Source of the DNA: Gemmatimonas phototrophica
GTDB lineage: Bacteria; Gemmatimonadota; Gemmatimonadetes; Gemmatimonadales; Gemmatimonadaceae
DNA length: 64,000 nt
Direction of reading: 5' to 3'
Assembly: GCA_945869195.1 (NCBI GenBank)
Contig: CAMBNV010000002.1
Coordinates: forward strand, 1-64,000
Shown: one piece after another, positions 48,175-58,171 of the stretch
How positions within the stretch are numbered: the first letter of the stretch is position 1
Layout: each line of letters starts with the position of its first letter
Position numbers and translations under genes: made by a program
The notes under the pieces: model-generated
Seen by the model: the letters and a program-made list of their open reading frames with translations, nothing else
Told to the model about the DNA's origin: nothing
The model's database searches: none

Positions 48175-49764
48175 GTGACCAAGTTCCTTGTTGGGATCGG
48201 CTACAATGGCTGGATCCTGCCCGTTCTGCTCGTGCTCCCGCTGGTCGGGGGCCTGCTGCTAGTGTTGCACCGTTGCACGCAGCGGCAGGACGCCGACGCT
48301 GCGATGCGCAGTGCTCGATCGATCGCATTCTGGATATTCGTCGCGGAGGCGGTCCTGTCGATCGGTCTCTGGTGGTCGATCGACACCGTCAGCGCTGATT
48401 GGCAAGCCTACGTCGACGTCGCGTGGATCCCGCAATGGGGAGCGCGCTTCACCGTCGGCATCGACGGGATTGCCCTCATGCTGATTTTACTCACGACGCT
48501 GCTCATGCCCCTCGCGGTGCTGGGGAGTTGGACGAGCATTCGGGTAAATCCGCACGCCTTTTACACACTACTGCTCGTGCTTACCACCGGGATGCTCGGC
48601 GTCTTCATGGCGCTCGACCTGGCGTTCTTCTACGTGATGTGGGAAGTGATGCTCGTCCCGATGTACTTGATCATCGGTATCTGGGGCGGACAACGCCGAC
48701 TGTACGCGAGCATCAAGTTCTTTATCTACACGATGGTCGGTTCGTTGCTCATGCTCGTGGCCATCGTCTCGCTGGGCCTCCAGGCGGGGCAGGGCGGTCC
48801 GCCGGTGTTCAGCTACGACGCCATTCTCGCATTGACGCGGGCAGCCCCCGTCGTCGGGTCGTACTGGCTCTTCGGCGCCTTCGCGCTCGCCTTCGCGGTG
48901 AAAGTGCCGATGTTCCCGTTTCACACCTGGCTTCCCGACGCCCACGTCGAGGCGCCGACAGCGGGCTCGGTGATCCTCGCGGCGATCATGCTGAAGATGG
49001 GAACTTTCGGCTTTGTGCGTTTTGCGGTCCCGCTCTTCCCCGACGTCGCGATGGACCCGACGGTCCGCACGATCATCCTTGTCCTCGCGGTGATCGGGAT
49101 CGTGTACGGTGCGCTGGTGGCGCTGGTGCAGCCGGATTTCAAGAAGCTCGTCGCCTACTCGTCGGTCTCGCATCTCGGCTTCGTCATCCTGGGCATCTTC
49201 GCGATGACCGTCGAGTCGATGCAGGGCGCACTCATGGTCACTATCAGCCACGGCATCTCGACCGGCGCGCTCTTCCTGCTCATCGGAATGATCTACGAGC
49301 GGCGCCATACCAGGCAGATTGACGACTTCGGCGGTATTGCCAAGGTCATGCCGATCTTTGCCGTCTTCCTCACGGTGGTCTCGCTCAGTGCGATCGGTGT
49401 CCCGGGTACCAATGGTTTCGTCGGGGAGTTCCTCGTGCTGATCGGATCGTTCCCGACGCAGCCGTACTACACGGTGATCGCCGCGACGAGCGTCGTTTTT
49501 GCCGCTGCGTATCTGCTCTGGGCCGTCCAACGCATCATCTATAATCCGCTCGTGAAACCAGAGAATGCGGCCCTCAAGGGGAATGATCTCAACTGGCGCG
49601 AGATCGGCCTTCTGACGCCTCTCGTTATCGCCATCCTCTGGCTGGGTGTCTACCCTAAGCCCGTCCTGAACAAGACTGAGGCGGCCGCTGACCGTCTGGT
49701 CCGCTCGGTCGAAGCGGCCCGGATGGGCTCCATGCAGCAGCTCCCGCCCGCCGGGGGACGTTGA
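48175..49764 (+). CDS. nuoM: NADH-quinone oxidoreductase subunit M
   Basis: 529 aa from GTG 48175. Antiporter-like helices: FYVMWEVMLVPMYLIIGIWGG with the key Glu, KVPMFPFHTWLPDAHVEAPTAGSV, KKLVAYSSVSHLGFVILG, and PGTNGFVGEFLVL. The proton-pumping subunit between NuoL and NuoN. Confidence 0.95.
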   Translation: MTKFLVGIGYNGWILPVLLVLPLVGGLLLVLHRCTQRQDADAAMRSARSIAFWIFVAEAVLSIGLWWSIDTVSADWQAYVDVAWIPQWGARFTVGIDGIALMLILLTTLLMPLAVLGSWTSIRVNPHAFYTLLLVLTTGMLGVFMALDLAFFYVMWEVMLVPMYLIIGIWGGQRRLYASIKFFIYTMVGSLLMLVAIVSLGLQAGQGGPPVFSYDAILALTRAAPVVGSYWLFGAFALAFAVKVPMFPFHTWLPDAHVEAPTAGSVILAAIMLKMGTFGFVRFAVPLFPDVAMDPTVRTIILVLAVIGIVYGALVALVQPDFKKLVAYSSVSHLGFVILGIFAMTVESMQGALMVTISHGISTGALFLLIGMIYERRHTRQIDDFGGIAKVMPIFAVFLTVVSLSAIGVPGTNGFVGEFLVLIGSFPTQPYYTVIAATSVVFAAAYLLWAVQRIIYNPLVKPENAALKGNDLNWREIGLLTPLVIAILWLGVYPKPVLNKTEAAADRLVRSVEAARMGSMQQLPPAGGR

Positions 49765-49765
49765 A

Positions 49766-51295
49766 ATGACCTACGATCTGCTCAGTCCCACGCAGCTCTC
49801 CGCCGCCCTTCTTCCCGACCTCCTGCTGATGGGGGGAGCGATCGTCCTCATGCTGGTCGCGGCCTGGCGGCCAGAGAGCGATGCGCATCAGCGCACCGTA
49901 GGGCTCGCGGCGATTGGCCTGCTCATCGCGACCATGGCGACGGTGGTCTGGATGTCGGTGCGCGGCGATTCTGCGCTTGAGACCGGCGTCATCGCGGTCG
50001 ACGGGTTTCGCTGGATGGTCGACCTGATCCTCCTGCTCGGCGCGATTGGTACGATCGCACTGGCTATCGAGCACAACGAGCGCGACGGGATCACACAGGC
50101 TGAATCGCACGTGCTCGTGCTCTTCGCGGTGGCTGGCATGATGATCCTCGCCGCGGCGCGCGACCTGATGGTCGTATTTCTCGGCATCGAGATCATGTCG
50201 GTGGCGGTGTATGTGCTGACGGGGCTCAATCGCCGCAGCGCGCGATCGGCCGAGGCGTCGCTTAAGTACTTCCTGCTGGGCGCATTTGCGACTGCCTTCT
50301 TGCTCTACGGAATGGCGCTCGTCTACGGTGCCACCGGCCAAACGCAGTTCGCGGAGATCGGCCTAGTCATCCGCCGACTCAATCTGATCGACAATCCGAT
50401 GCTCCTCGTCGGCATCGGGCTCATGCTGGTCGGCATGGCGTTCAAGGTTGCGGCGGCACCGTTCCATATGTGGGCGCCCGACGTATACGATGGCGCGCCA
50501 ACGCCGATTACCGCGTTCATGGCAGCAACGGTCAAGACGGCCGCTTTCGCGTCGTTCCTCCGCATCTGGTACGAGGCGTTTTATAGTGTGTTCAACGGGT
50601 GGGCCCACGCCGTCTGGTGGCTCGCTGTACTCACGATGGTTGTCGGCAATGTGGTCGCGCTCTCGCAGAAGAACATCAAACGGATGCTCGCCTACTCGAG
50701 CATCGTCCACACCGGCTACCTACTGGTCACGGTGACGGCCGCGTCGGTACTGGCGAGCACGGCCTTCACATTTTACGCCTTGGCCTATACGCTCGCGACG
50801 TTTGGTGCCTTCGCCGTGGTCGCGTCGATGCAACCGGCCGGCGAGACTGATGCGCGGATCTCTGATTATCAGGGGCTCTGGCACGTACGGCCGTGGATGG
50901 CCACCGCGATGGCGGTGTTCCTTCTGGCGCTGCTCGGCTTCCCGGTGTTTGGCGGCGTTGGCTTCTTCGCCAAGTGGTACCTGATCCAGGCGGCGATTGC
51001 GGCGCCAGCCGGACTGACCATTCTCGCGGTCATCTTAGTCCTGACGTCAGTGATTTCGGCCGGCTACTATCTGCAGGTCGTCCGCGTCATGTTCATGATG
51101 CCTCGCGCCGACGAGGCAGTGGAACCGCTGCCGGTCGGCGCGCTCACCAGAGCCGTCCTCGCCGTGACCGTGGTGCTCATACTCGGACTCGGGCTCTTCC
51201 CGTCGCGCCTCGTCGAGATTACGCAGTCCAATGGATTCCGTCCGTACGCCTATTCTCCCGCCCTCGACATGGGCCTCCCGCGGTTTGAGCCGTAG
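49766..51295 (+). CDS. nuoN: NADH-quinone oxidoreductase subunit N
   Basis: 509 aa. VVFLGIEIMSVAVYVLTGLNRRSARSAEASLKYFLLGAFATAFLLYG is the family signature, followed by AAAPFHMWAPDVYDGAPTPITAFMA and KRMLAYSSIVHTGYLL. Third antiporter-like subunit and last gene of the operon, followed by a terminator-like hairpin. Confidence 0.95.
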   Translation: MTYDLLSPTQLSAALLPDLLLMGGAIVLMLVAAWRPESDAHQRTVGLAAIGLLIATMATVVWMSVRGDSALETGVIAVDGFRWMVDLILLLGAIGTIALAIEHNERDGITQAESHVLVLFAVAGMMILAAARDLMVVFLGIEIMSVAVYVLTGLNRRSARSAEASLKYFLLGAFATAFLLYGMALVYGATGQTQFAEIGLVIRRLNLIDNPMLLVGIGLMLVGMAFKVAAAPFHMWAPDVYDGAPTPITAFMAATVKTAAFASFLRIWYEAFYSVFNGWAHAVWWLAVLTMVVGNVVALSQKNIKRMLAYSSIVHTGYLLVTVTAASVLASTAFTFYALAYTLATFGAFAVVASMQPAGETDARISDYQGLWHVRPWMATAMAVFLLALLGFPVFGGVGFFAKWYLIQAAIAAPAGLTILAVILVLTSVISAGYYLQVVRVMFMMPRADEAVEPLPVGALTRAVLAVTVVLILGLGLFPSRLVEITQSNGFRPYAYSPALDMGLPRFEP

Positions 51296-51323
51296 CGCAG
51301 TAACAGTAGGTCGAACAGGTTCT

Positions 51324-51349
51324 ACGGGGCGCCTCTTCTGGCGCCCCGT
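51324..51349 (+). terminator. Strong hairpin after the nuo operon
   Basis: ACGGGGCGCC (51324-51333), loop TCTTCT, GGCGCCCCGT (51340-51349): a perfect 10-bp GC-rich stem 29 bp after the nuoN stop. No T-tract follows, so it may act as an intrinsic terminator without T-run or mainly protect the mRNA end. Confidence 0.6.
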
Positions 51350-51373
51350 GCCACATCCGACACGAACACTTCC

Positions 51374-52756
51374 ATGATTTCTCCCGCCATCTTCCGTCAG
51401 TACGACATCCGCGGCGTGTACGGCACCGATCTTACGATAGAGGTGGCGGAAGCGATTGGCCGCGGCTATGCGACTGTGCTCGCGGAGCATGGGCTGGTCG
51501 GCACTGTCGCGGTCGGTCGTGATAACCGGCCCAGCGGCGATGCGCTGCGCGACGCTCTCGTACAGGGCCTCATGTCTTCGGGACTCAATGTGATCGACAT
51601 CGGTGTCGTGCCCACGCCATTGCTCTATTGGGCGTTGCACAATCTGCCGGTCGCGGCGGGCATCCAAATTACGGGGTCACACAACCCGCCGGAGTACAAC
51701 GGATTTAAGTGCTGCGTAGGTACCGGCTCGTTGCACGGGGTAGGCCTCCTGCGCCTCCGTGACATCATCGCGGCTGGGACCTTTCCCACCGGCTCAGGAA
51801 CGGTCAGGCACGAGGAGGTAGTCGACCGGTACGTCGCTGACATCGCGGCGCGTATCGGCCCGCTTCCCCAAGAGATGAAGGTCGTCGTTGACTGCGGCAA
51901 TGGGGCGGGGGCGATCGTCGCCCCGGCGCTCTTCAAAGCGCTCGGACTCACGCCGACGATGCTCTTTGCCGAAAGTGACGGCACGTTCCCGAACCATCAC
52001 CCAGATCCCACCGTCGTTGAGAACCTGCAAGATCTGATCGCCAGTGTCAGGGCGACCGGCAGCGAGGTGGGCATTGGTTTTGATGGCGACGCCGACCGCA
52101 TCGGGATCGTCGATGGGGACGGCACAATCATCTGGGGAGACTACCTGCTGCTCATCTACGCGCGTGACGTGATCGCGCGTACTGGAGCGGGGCAGCCCAT
52201 CATTTTCGATGTCAAGTGCTCGCAGGCGCTGGCCGACGGCATCGAGAAGGCGGGTGGGAAGCCCGTCATGTGGAAAACCGGTCACTCGCTCATCAAGGAT
52301 AAGATGAAGGAGATGCAGGCGCCGGTGGCCGGAGAGATGTCGGGACACATGTTCTTTAGCGAGGGCTTCTACGGACACGATGACGCACTCTACGGTGCGG
52401 CGCGTCTGCTCCGCCTCGCCGCCGATGCCGGCCGCACCGTGAAGCAGCTCCTCGCCGACGTGCCGCGCTACGTTTCCACCCCTGAGCTCCGGATCGCCTG
52501 TGCCGACGACCGAAAAGAAGTCGTGGTTCGGGACGCCCTCGCGCACTTTTCGTCGCTATACAAGGTCTCGGCGATCGATGGGGTGCGCATCCTGTTCGAC
52601 GGCGGCTGGGGGCTCATCCGGAGCTCGAATACTCAGCCGATTCTCGTGATGCGGTTTGAAGCTGACAGTGAGTCGCGTCTCGCGGCGATACGGGCCGAGG
52701 TCGAGGGCTGGCTCATCGCGCAGGGCGTCGACGTCACCCCGGGAACGGGCCACTAG
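51374..52756 (+). CDS. Phosphomannomutase / phosphoglucomutase
   Basis: 460 aa, four-domain alpha-D-phosphohexomutase. The phosphoserine loop is GSHNPPEYNGFK with Ser102, the Mg loop is DGDADRIGIVD, the sugar-specificity loop has GEMSGHMFF, and the phosphate-binding loop near the end is SNTQPILVMRFEA. It interconverts hexose 6- and 1-phosphates for polysaccharide and nucleotide-sugar synthesis. GEMSGH favours a combined PMM/PGM of the AlgC/ManB type. Confidence 0.9.
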   Translation: MISPAIFRQYDIRGVYGTDLTIEVAEAIGRGYATVLAEHGLVGTVAVGRDNRPSGDALRDALVQGLMSSGLNVIDIGVVPTPLLYWALHNLPVAAGIQITGSHNPPEYNGFKCCVGTGSLHGVGLLRLRDIIAAGTFPTGSGTVRHEEVVDRYVADIAARIGPLPQEMKVVVDCGNGAGAIVAPALFKALGLTPTMLFAESDGTFPNHHPDPTVVENLQDLIASVRATGSEVGIGFDGDADRIGIVDGDGTIIWGDYLLLIYARDVIARTGAGQPIIFDVKCSQALADGIEKAGGKPVMWKTGHSLIKDKMKEMQAPVAGEMSGHMFFSEGFYGHDDALYGAARLLRLAADAGRTVKQLLADVPRYVSTPELRIACADDRKEVVVRDALAHFSSLYKVSAIDGVRILFDGGWGLIRSSNTQPILVMRFEADSESRLAAIRAEVEGWLIAQGVDVTPGTGH

Positions 52757-52854
52757 ATTGGCCGGCCGGCCGGCGCGGCCGCGCTGAGCGTCTGCCAATC
52801 GTGGTTCGCGTCCACTAAGTTTCAGGACTGTCCTAAAAATCCACTGGAGTTTTT

Positions 52855-54000
52855 GTGAATCTGCACGAATATCAGGCGAAGGACATTCTCCGCGGCTATG
52901 GTGTGAACATTCCGCCCGGGCGGATTGCCACTACGCCTTCAGAGGCGGAGGCAATTGCCCTCGAGTACGGCGCCGCAGTGATGGTCAAGGCGCAGGTGCA
53001 TGTCGGTGGCCGTGGCAAAGCCGGCGGCGTCAAATTCTGCAAGACGCCAGCTGATGCAAAGGAGAAGGCGACGGCGATTCTCGGCATGGACATCAAGGGC
53101 CTCACGGTCGAAAAGGTCCTCGTGACGGTCGCGGCGGACATCGGAAGCGAAGCCTATGTCGGCATCATTGTCGACCGCGCGACCAAGAAGCCGGTGTTCA
53201 TGGTGTCAGCCGCTGGCGGGATCGACATCGAGCAGGTTGCGGCCGAGACGCCGGAGAAGATCCTGTACGTGCCGGTCGACCCACGCTACGGACTGCCGTC
53301 CTATGACGCGCTGCGCATGGGCTTCTTCCTGTTCGCAGACGTGAAGCTTGCGCGCGGTGCAGGGAAAATCATGCAGCAGCTCTACGCCGCGTTTATGGCG
53401 AGTGGCTGCTCGCTGGCCGAGATTAATCCGTTGGTGGTCACGCCCACTGGGGAGTTGGTCGCCGTAGACGGCAAGATGGTGATTGACGACAACGAGCTCG
53501 ACCGCCTTCCCGCGATCGCCGCACTCCGCGATGAGAGCAGCGAGGAGCCAAGTGAGGTGGACGCGCGCAACGCGAATCTCACGTTCATCAAGCTTGACGG
53601 CGACGTCGGCTGCGTCGTCAATGGCGCCGGCCTTGCGATGGCAACGATGGACCTTGTGAAGTACTACGGCGGTGAGCCAGCGAACTTCCTCGACATCGGC
53701 GGGTCGTCGAATCCCGAGAAGGTCGTCAACGCACTACGCATCATCACAGCCGACGCGAACGTGAAGGTCATTCTGTTCAATATCTTCGGCGGCATCACAC
53801 GCACCGACGACGTCGCGAATGGCATCGTGACCGCGACCAGGGCGAATCCGCTCACGGTACCGCTCGTCATCCGTCTGACTGGGACCAACGAAGAACTCGC
53901 GATGAAGATCCTGACCGAGAACGGCTTCTCTGCCTCGAGCGACATGGACGAGGCAGTGCAGAAGGCCGTCGCACTAGCCACGGGAGGGAAGTCCGCATGA
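52855..54000 (+). CDS. sucC: Succinyl-CoA synthetase beta subunit
   Basis: 381 aa from GTG 52855 with GGAG upstream ([20 protein letters not shown], the typical start). ATP-grasp segment [18 protein letters not shown], metal/nucleotide residues in [28 protein letters not shown], and the C-terminal [13 protein letters not shown]. It makes ATP or GTP from succinyl-CoA. Overlaps sucD by 4 bp. Confidence 0.95.
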   Translation: MNLHEYQAKDILRGYGVNIPPGRIATTPSEAEAIALEYGAAVMVKAQVHVGGRGKAGGVKFCKTPADAKEKATAILGMDIKGLTVEKVLVTVAADIGSEAYVGIIVDRATKKPVFMVSAAGGIDIEQVAAETPEKILYVPVDPRYGLPSYDALRMGFFLFADVKLARGAGKIMQQLYAAFMASGCSLAEINPLVVTPTGELVAVDGKMVIDDNELDRLPAIAALRDESSEEPSEVDARNANLTFIKLDGDVGCVVNGAGLAMATMDLVKYYGGEPANFLDIGGSSNPEKVVNALRIITADANVKVILFNIFGGITRTDDVANGIVTATRANPLTVPLVIRLTGTNEELAMKILTENGFSASSDMDEAVQKAVALATGGKSA

Positions 54001-54869
54001 GCGTTTTCATCGACAAGAACACCAAGCTGGTGATCCAGGGTATCACGGGTCGCGACGGCTCATTCCACGCCAAGCAGATGATGGAGTACGGCACCCAGGT
54101 CGTCGCCGGCGTGACGCCGGGCAAGGGTGGCCAGAAGTTCGAGGGCACGGTGCCAATCTTCAACACGGTGATGGATGCTGTTGCGGCGACGGGGGCCAAC
54201 ACGAGTGTGATCTACGTGCCGCCGCCGTTCGCGGCTGATGCAATCATGGAGGCCGCCGCTGCTGGCATCGCCCTCGTGATCTGCATTACTGAGGGTGTGC
54301 CGGTGCTCGACATGACCAAGGTATATCCGTTCGTGAAGGAGCAGGGCGTACGCCTCATCGGTCCCAACTGCCCGGGACTCATCACGCCTGGCGCATCGAA
54401 GGTCGGCATTATCCCGGGCCGCATCTGCACACCCGGGCCCGTCGGTGTCGTCTCGCGTTCCGGCACGCTGACCTACGAGGTGGTCTACCAACTCACGAGC
54501 GCAGGTATCGGCCAGACCACCTGCGTCGGAATCGGCGGCGATCCGATCAACGGGACCAACTTTATCGATTGCCTTGCGGCATTTGAGCAGGACCCCAAGA
54601 CGATGGTGATCGCGATGATGGGCGAGATCGGCGGCACGGATGAGCAGGAAGCGGCTGATTTCGTGAAACACCAGATGAAGAAGCCGGTGGTCGGTTTCAT
54701 CGCGGGTCAGACCGCTCCGCCGGGCCGACGCATGGGTCACGCCGGTGCAATCATCTCCGGCTCGTCTGGGACGGCCGCCGAGAAGCTCGAGGCGTTCGAG
54801 GCCGCCGGGATGGGGATTGCCAGACGGCCGAAAGACTTCGTGGAGCTCATCCGTGAACGCCTGGGTTGA
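53997..54869 (+). CDS. sucD: Succinyl-CoA synthetase alpha subunit
   Basis: 290 aa. CoA-binding [21 protein letters not shown], the Pro-rich [11 protein letters not shown], and the phosphorylated active-site His248 in [21 protein letters not shown]. Partner of SucC. Confidence 0.95.
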   Translation: MSVFIDKNTKLVIQGITGRDGSFHAKQMMEYGTQVVAGVTPGKGGQKFEGTVPIFNTVMDAVAATGANTSVIYVPPPFAADAIMEAAAAGIALVICITEGVPVLDMTKVYPFVKEQGVRLIGPNCPGLITPGASKVGIIPGRICTPGPVGVVSRSGTLTYEVVYQLTSAGIGQTTCVGIGGDPINGTNFIDCLAAFEQDPKTMVIAMMGEIGGTDEQEAADFVKHQMKKPVVGFIAGQTAPPGRRMGHAGAIISGSSGTAAEKLEAFEAAGMGIARRPKDFVELIRERLG

Positions 54870-54930
54870 ATCGGCGAAGGTCAGTCCGTAGCAGCTCATC
54901 GACACCCCTCACCACACGGAATTCCACACG

Positions 54931-55350
54931 ATGTCGCTCGACTATACTTTCTCAATCATCAAGCCGGACGCCTTCAACGCCGGTAAAGCGGGCAAGATCA
55001 TTGGTCATCTTGAAGCCGAAGGCTTCAAGCTCACCGCCGCACGCGTTATCCTACTCACCCGGAGACAGGCGGAGGAGTTTTACGCAGTGCACCGCGCTCG
55101 CCCATTCTATGGCGAGCTGGTCGAGTTCATGAGCTCCGCACTGTGCATGCCCTTTGTGCTTCAGAAGACGAACGCCGTTAACGCCCTGCGTGACGCGATC
55201 GGCGCGACCGATCCGGCCGAAGCCGCTGAGGGCACGGTGCGCCGGCTCTTTGCCGAATCGAAGGGGCGGAACGCGATTCATGCGTCGGACTCAGACGAGA
55301 ACGCGATCCGCGAAAGCCGCTTCTTTTTCGCGGGATCTGAGGTCGTCTGA
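54931..55350 (+). CDS. ndk: Nucleoside diphosphate kinase
   Basis: 139 aa. FSIIKPDAFNAGKAGKIIGHLE at the start and the active site NAIHASDSDENAIRES with phospho-His117. It equalises NTP pools; next to sucCD it can take up the GTP or ATP made there, a frequent neighbourhood. The spacing of 61 bp from sucD suggests one transcript. Confidence 0.95.
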   Translation: MSLDYTFSIIKPDAFNAGKAGKIIGHLEAEGFKLTAARVILLTRRQAEEFYAVHRARPFYGELVEFMSSALCMPFVLQKTNAVNALRDAIGATDPAEAAEGTVRRLFAESKGRNAIHASDSDENAIRESRFFFAGSEVV

Positions 55351-55450
55351 AGCGGGAGCAGGGGTAGGGCGGCACGAGTGAACAGGGAGGGGGACGGGAC
55401 GGGAAGCGAGCCCTTGTCCGCACTCGCCGCCGATGGTATCTTTCTCTGCT

Positions 55451-55912
55451 ATGCTGTCGTTCGACATCCGTATCATATCCCAAGGCGCTGTTCAGGTCGA
55501 AGGGGACCTTAGCGCCGACGACGCGGTCTGGTTGGAGGGCGACTCTCGGCCTGTCTCGAATGCCCATATCACCGGGCGTCTGAGCGGAGCCGGAAGCGGG
55601 CGGTACTACTTCAGCGGCGCGTTCACGGGAAGGTCCGCCGGAGAGTGCCGCCGGTGCTTGGTGCCGGTTGAGAGCGCAGTGAGCGGACAAGCTCACCTGC
55701 TCTACGCCGACGCCGAAGACGAGAACGCGGACGAACCGGACGTTTTCCCCATCGGAGCCTCGGGGACGATGCTTGACCTTCGGCCCGCGATTCGGGAGCA
55801 GTGGCTGCTCGAGGCTGCGGAGCTCCCGTTGTGCCGCCCGGATTGCAAAGGGTTGTGCCCAACCTGTGGCACCGACCTCAATGCCAGCTCCTGCGACTGT
55901 ATATTATCCTGA
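55451..55912 (+). CDS. yceD: YceD/DUF177-family protein
   Basis: 153 aa from ATG 55451; ATG 55433 is possible. The fold is mostly beta, with CRRCLVPVE in the middle and the conserved DLRPAIREQWLLEAAELPLCRPDCKGLCPTCGTDLN, ending in CDC; the Cys residues probably bind zinc. YceD is widely encoded just before rpmF and is linked to rRNA processing and ribosome assembly in plants and E. coli. Precise role here unknown. Confidence 0.88.
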   Translation: MLSFDIRIISQGAVQVEGDLSADDAVWLEGDSRPVSNAHITGRLSGAGSGRYYFSGAFTGRSAGECRRCLVPVESAVSGQAHLLYADAEDENADEPDVFPIGASGTMLDLRPAIREQWLLEAAELPLCRPDCKGLCPTCGTDLNASSCDCILS

Positions 55913-55942
55913 TTCCGATTAACCTTTCCTGGCAGGGTTCCG

Positions 55943-56125
55943 ATGGCCGTCCCGAAACGCCGCACCTCCAAGCGCAAAAAGCGCGCTCGCAACACCCACA
56001 AGATCGCTCCCGCGATCAACATCCAGGCGTGCCCGAAGTGTGGCGCGATGAAGCGCCCGCACCACGTGTGTGAGGAGTGCGGCTTCTACGCCGGTGAGCA
56101 GCGAGTCGCGGCCCGCGAAGCGTAG
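55943..56125 (+). CDS. rpmF: Ribosomal protein bL32
   Basis: 60 aa. MAVPKRRTSKRKKRARNTHK start, then a C4 zinc ribbon (CPKCG ... CEECGFY), so the zinc-binding C+ form. Between yceD and plsX, the classical position. Two bases before plsX. Confidence 0.95.
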   Translation: MAVPKRRTSKRKKRARNTHKIAPAINIQACPKCGAMKRPHHVCEECGFYAGEQRVAAREA

Positions 56126-56127
56126 GG

Positions 56128-57129
56128 ATGCCGCGCGTCGCGCTGGACGCGATGGGGGGCGATCTTGCCCCGGGAGCGCCGATTGCCGCTGCACTGCTTG
56201 CGCTTCAGGAGCTTGGGCCTGAGCACCAGATTCAGCTCGTGGGGCGCGAGAGCGTGATCCGCGACGAACTGACCGTACAACTCGCCGCCGCTCCGGCCTT
56301 CCTGGTCGAGGCGGCTACGCGTTTTGAGATCATCGATGCCCCAGATGTCATCGAGATGACCGACAAGCCTTCGATCGCGATTCGCGGCAAACCAAAGTCT
56401 TCCATGGCCGTGGGCATTCGGCTCCAGGTCGAGGGGCGCTCCGACGCCTTTGTGTCCGCTGGTAACTCAGGCGCACAGATGGCGGCATCGACGTTCATTC
56501 TGCGCCTGCACGAGGGGCTATCGCGACCGGCCATCGGCACCATCTTCCCAACATCCAAGCAACCGATCGTTGTGCTCGACTCCGGAGCCAACGTCGACTG
56601 CTCTCCCGCCGAGCTCGTGCAGTTCGCGCGCCTCGGTCATGTGTATGCACGCGACGTCCTTGGTCGCCCCAATCCGGCCGTCGGGCTCCTCTCGATCGGT
56701 GAAGAGGCCGAGAAGGGCAATGCCGCCGTAAAAGAGGCCCATCAACTGCTCTTGCAGGCGAGTCTCAACTTCATCGGCAACATCGAGGGGCGTGACATCC
56801 CCAACGGCGACTGCGACCGCGGACCCATCGACGTGGTCGTCTGTGACGGCTTCACCGGCAACGTTCTCCTCAAGTTCTATGAGGCCGTCGCGCCGATGCT
56901 CTTCGGCATGATGATGAAAGCCGGTCTCACGAAGGAGCAACTCGGCAGCGTCGTCCACTCGCTCAACTACGAGAAGTACGGCGGCGCGCCGCTCCTTGGG
57001 GTCAAGGGTGTCAGCATCATCTGCCACGGAAAATCGAGCCCCGAGGCCCTCAAGAACGGCATCATCGCCGCCATCCGCGCGGTGGAATCACGCATGAGCC
57101 AACACATCGAGGAACAACTGTCGTCATGA
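56128..57129 (+). CDS. plsX: Phosphate acyltransferase
   Basis: 333 aa. ALDAMGGDLAPGAPIAAALLAL at the start, VSAGNSGAQMAAS, VLDSGANVDCSPAELVQFA, and VCDGFTGNVLLKFYEA. It converts acyl-ACP to acyl-phosphate, the donor for PlsY in phospholipid synthesis. Overlaps fabH by 4 bp. Confidence 0.95.
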   Translation: MPRVALDAMGGDLAPGAPIAAALLALQELGPEHQIQLVGRESVIRDELTVQLAAAPAFLVEAATRFEIIDAPDVIEMTDKPSIAIRGKPKSSMAVGIRLQVEGRSDAFVSAGNSGAQMAASTFILRLHEGLSRPAIGTIFPTSKQPIVVLDSGANVDCSPAELVQFARLGHVYARDVLGRPNPAVGLLSIGEEAEKGNAAVKEAHQLLLQASLNFIGNIEGRDIPNGDCDRGPIDVVVCDGFTGNVLLKFYEAVAPMLFGMMMKAGLTKEQLGSVVHSLNYEKYGGAPLLGVKGVSIICHGKSSPEALKNGIIAAIRAVESRMSQHIEEQLSS

Positions 57130-58115
57130 AACGACCAATCGCGATGTTCGCAGCGACGGGCCATGCCGCGCCTAAGCGGATTCTTCGGAACGACGAGTTC
57201 GTCGGCCTGGGGATCGACACGTCTGATGAATGGATTCGCGAGCGGACCGGCATTCGTCAGCGCCATATCAGCGGCGAGGGTGAGACGCTCACCGGTATCG
57301 CGTCTGAGGCGGCCCGTCTCGCAATGAAACGGGCGGGGGTCACCGCTAGCGAGATCGACCTCATCATCCTCGGTACCGCGAGTCCCGACCGTCTGCTTCC
57401 GGCCACCGCGGTTGAGATCCAGGCGGAGTTGGGGGCGACGCGTGCAGTCGCGTTCGATATTGTCGCGGCCTGCTCGGGCTGGTTATACGCAATCCAGATC
57501 GCCGAGGGGCTTATGGCGACCGGAAACTACGAGACAGCCCTCGTGATTGGCGGAGAGCAGCTGTCCCGTATCGTGAACTGGAGTGACCGCAACACCTGCG
57601 TCCTTTTTGGTGACGGCGCCGGCGCGACCATCCTGAAGAAAAGTACCAAGGGCCGCGGGATCCTCTCCGCCTATATGCGGTCCGACGGTACGCTCGCCGA
57701 TCTATTGCACCGGCCAAAGGGCGGTTGCCTCGCGCCAGTCACGCCAGAGATCATCGCCGAGGGATCACATATGTTGACGATGACTGGGCGCGAGGTCTTC
57801 AAGAACGCGGTTCGGTCGATGGCCGATGCCTCCGATCGTGCGCTCGACGGCGCGAAGCTCTCTGCGACCGACATCGACGTGCTGATCCCGCACCAGGCGA
57901 ACATCCGCATCATTGAGGCGACGGCGAAGCACGCCGGCATACCGATGGAGAAGGTGTTCGTGAACGTCGACCGTTTCGGAAACACGTCGGCAGCGTCGAT
58001 CCCGATCGCGCTGAGCGAGGCGCAGGAACAGGGGATCGTCAAGGATGGCTCCACGGTGATGTTCGTGGCGTTCGGGGCGGGTTTCACCTGGGGATCGATG
58101 GTCGTGCGATTCTGA
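57126..58115 (+). CDS. fabH: Beta-ketoacyl-ACP synthase III
   Basis: 329 aa. Catalytic triad Cys116 (DIVAACSGWLYA), His256 (LIPHQANIRI) and Asn286 (RFGNTSAASIP), with GTASPDRLLPATA before it. It starts fatty acid elongation from acetyl-CoA or a branched acyl-CoA and malonyl-ACP. Confidence 0.95.
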   Translation: MKRPIAMFAATGHAAPKRILRNDEFVGLGIDTSDEWIRERTGIRQRHISGEGETLTGIASEAARLAMKRAGVTASEIDLIILGTASPDRLLPATAVEIQAELGATRAVAFDIVAACSGWLYAIQIAEGLMATGNYETALVIGGEQLSRIVNWSDRNTCVLFGDGAGATILKKSTKGRGILSAYMRSDGTLADLLHRPKGGCLAPVTPEIIAEGSHMLTMTGREVFKNAVRSMADASDRALDGAKLSATDIDVLIPHQANIRIIEATAKHAGIPMEKVFVNVDRFGNTSAASIPIALSEAQEQGIVKDGSTVMFVAFGAGFTWGSMVVRF

Positions 58116-58171
58116 TCGGAGAAGTGTCTGGCGCGTTGTGCGGATCTTTCCCCCCCTCTAGCTCACACCTC

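Noticed and set aside
52760-52790. GGCCGGCCGGCC-rich run between the phosphomutase and sucC
   Set aside because: Overlapping GGCC palindromes in GC-rich DNA; no defined stem-loop with a tail and no relation to a known site.
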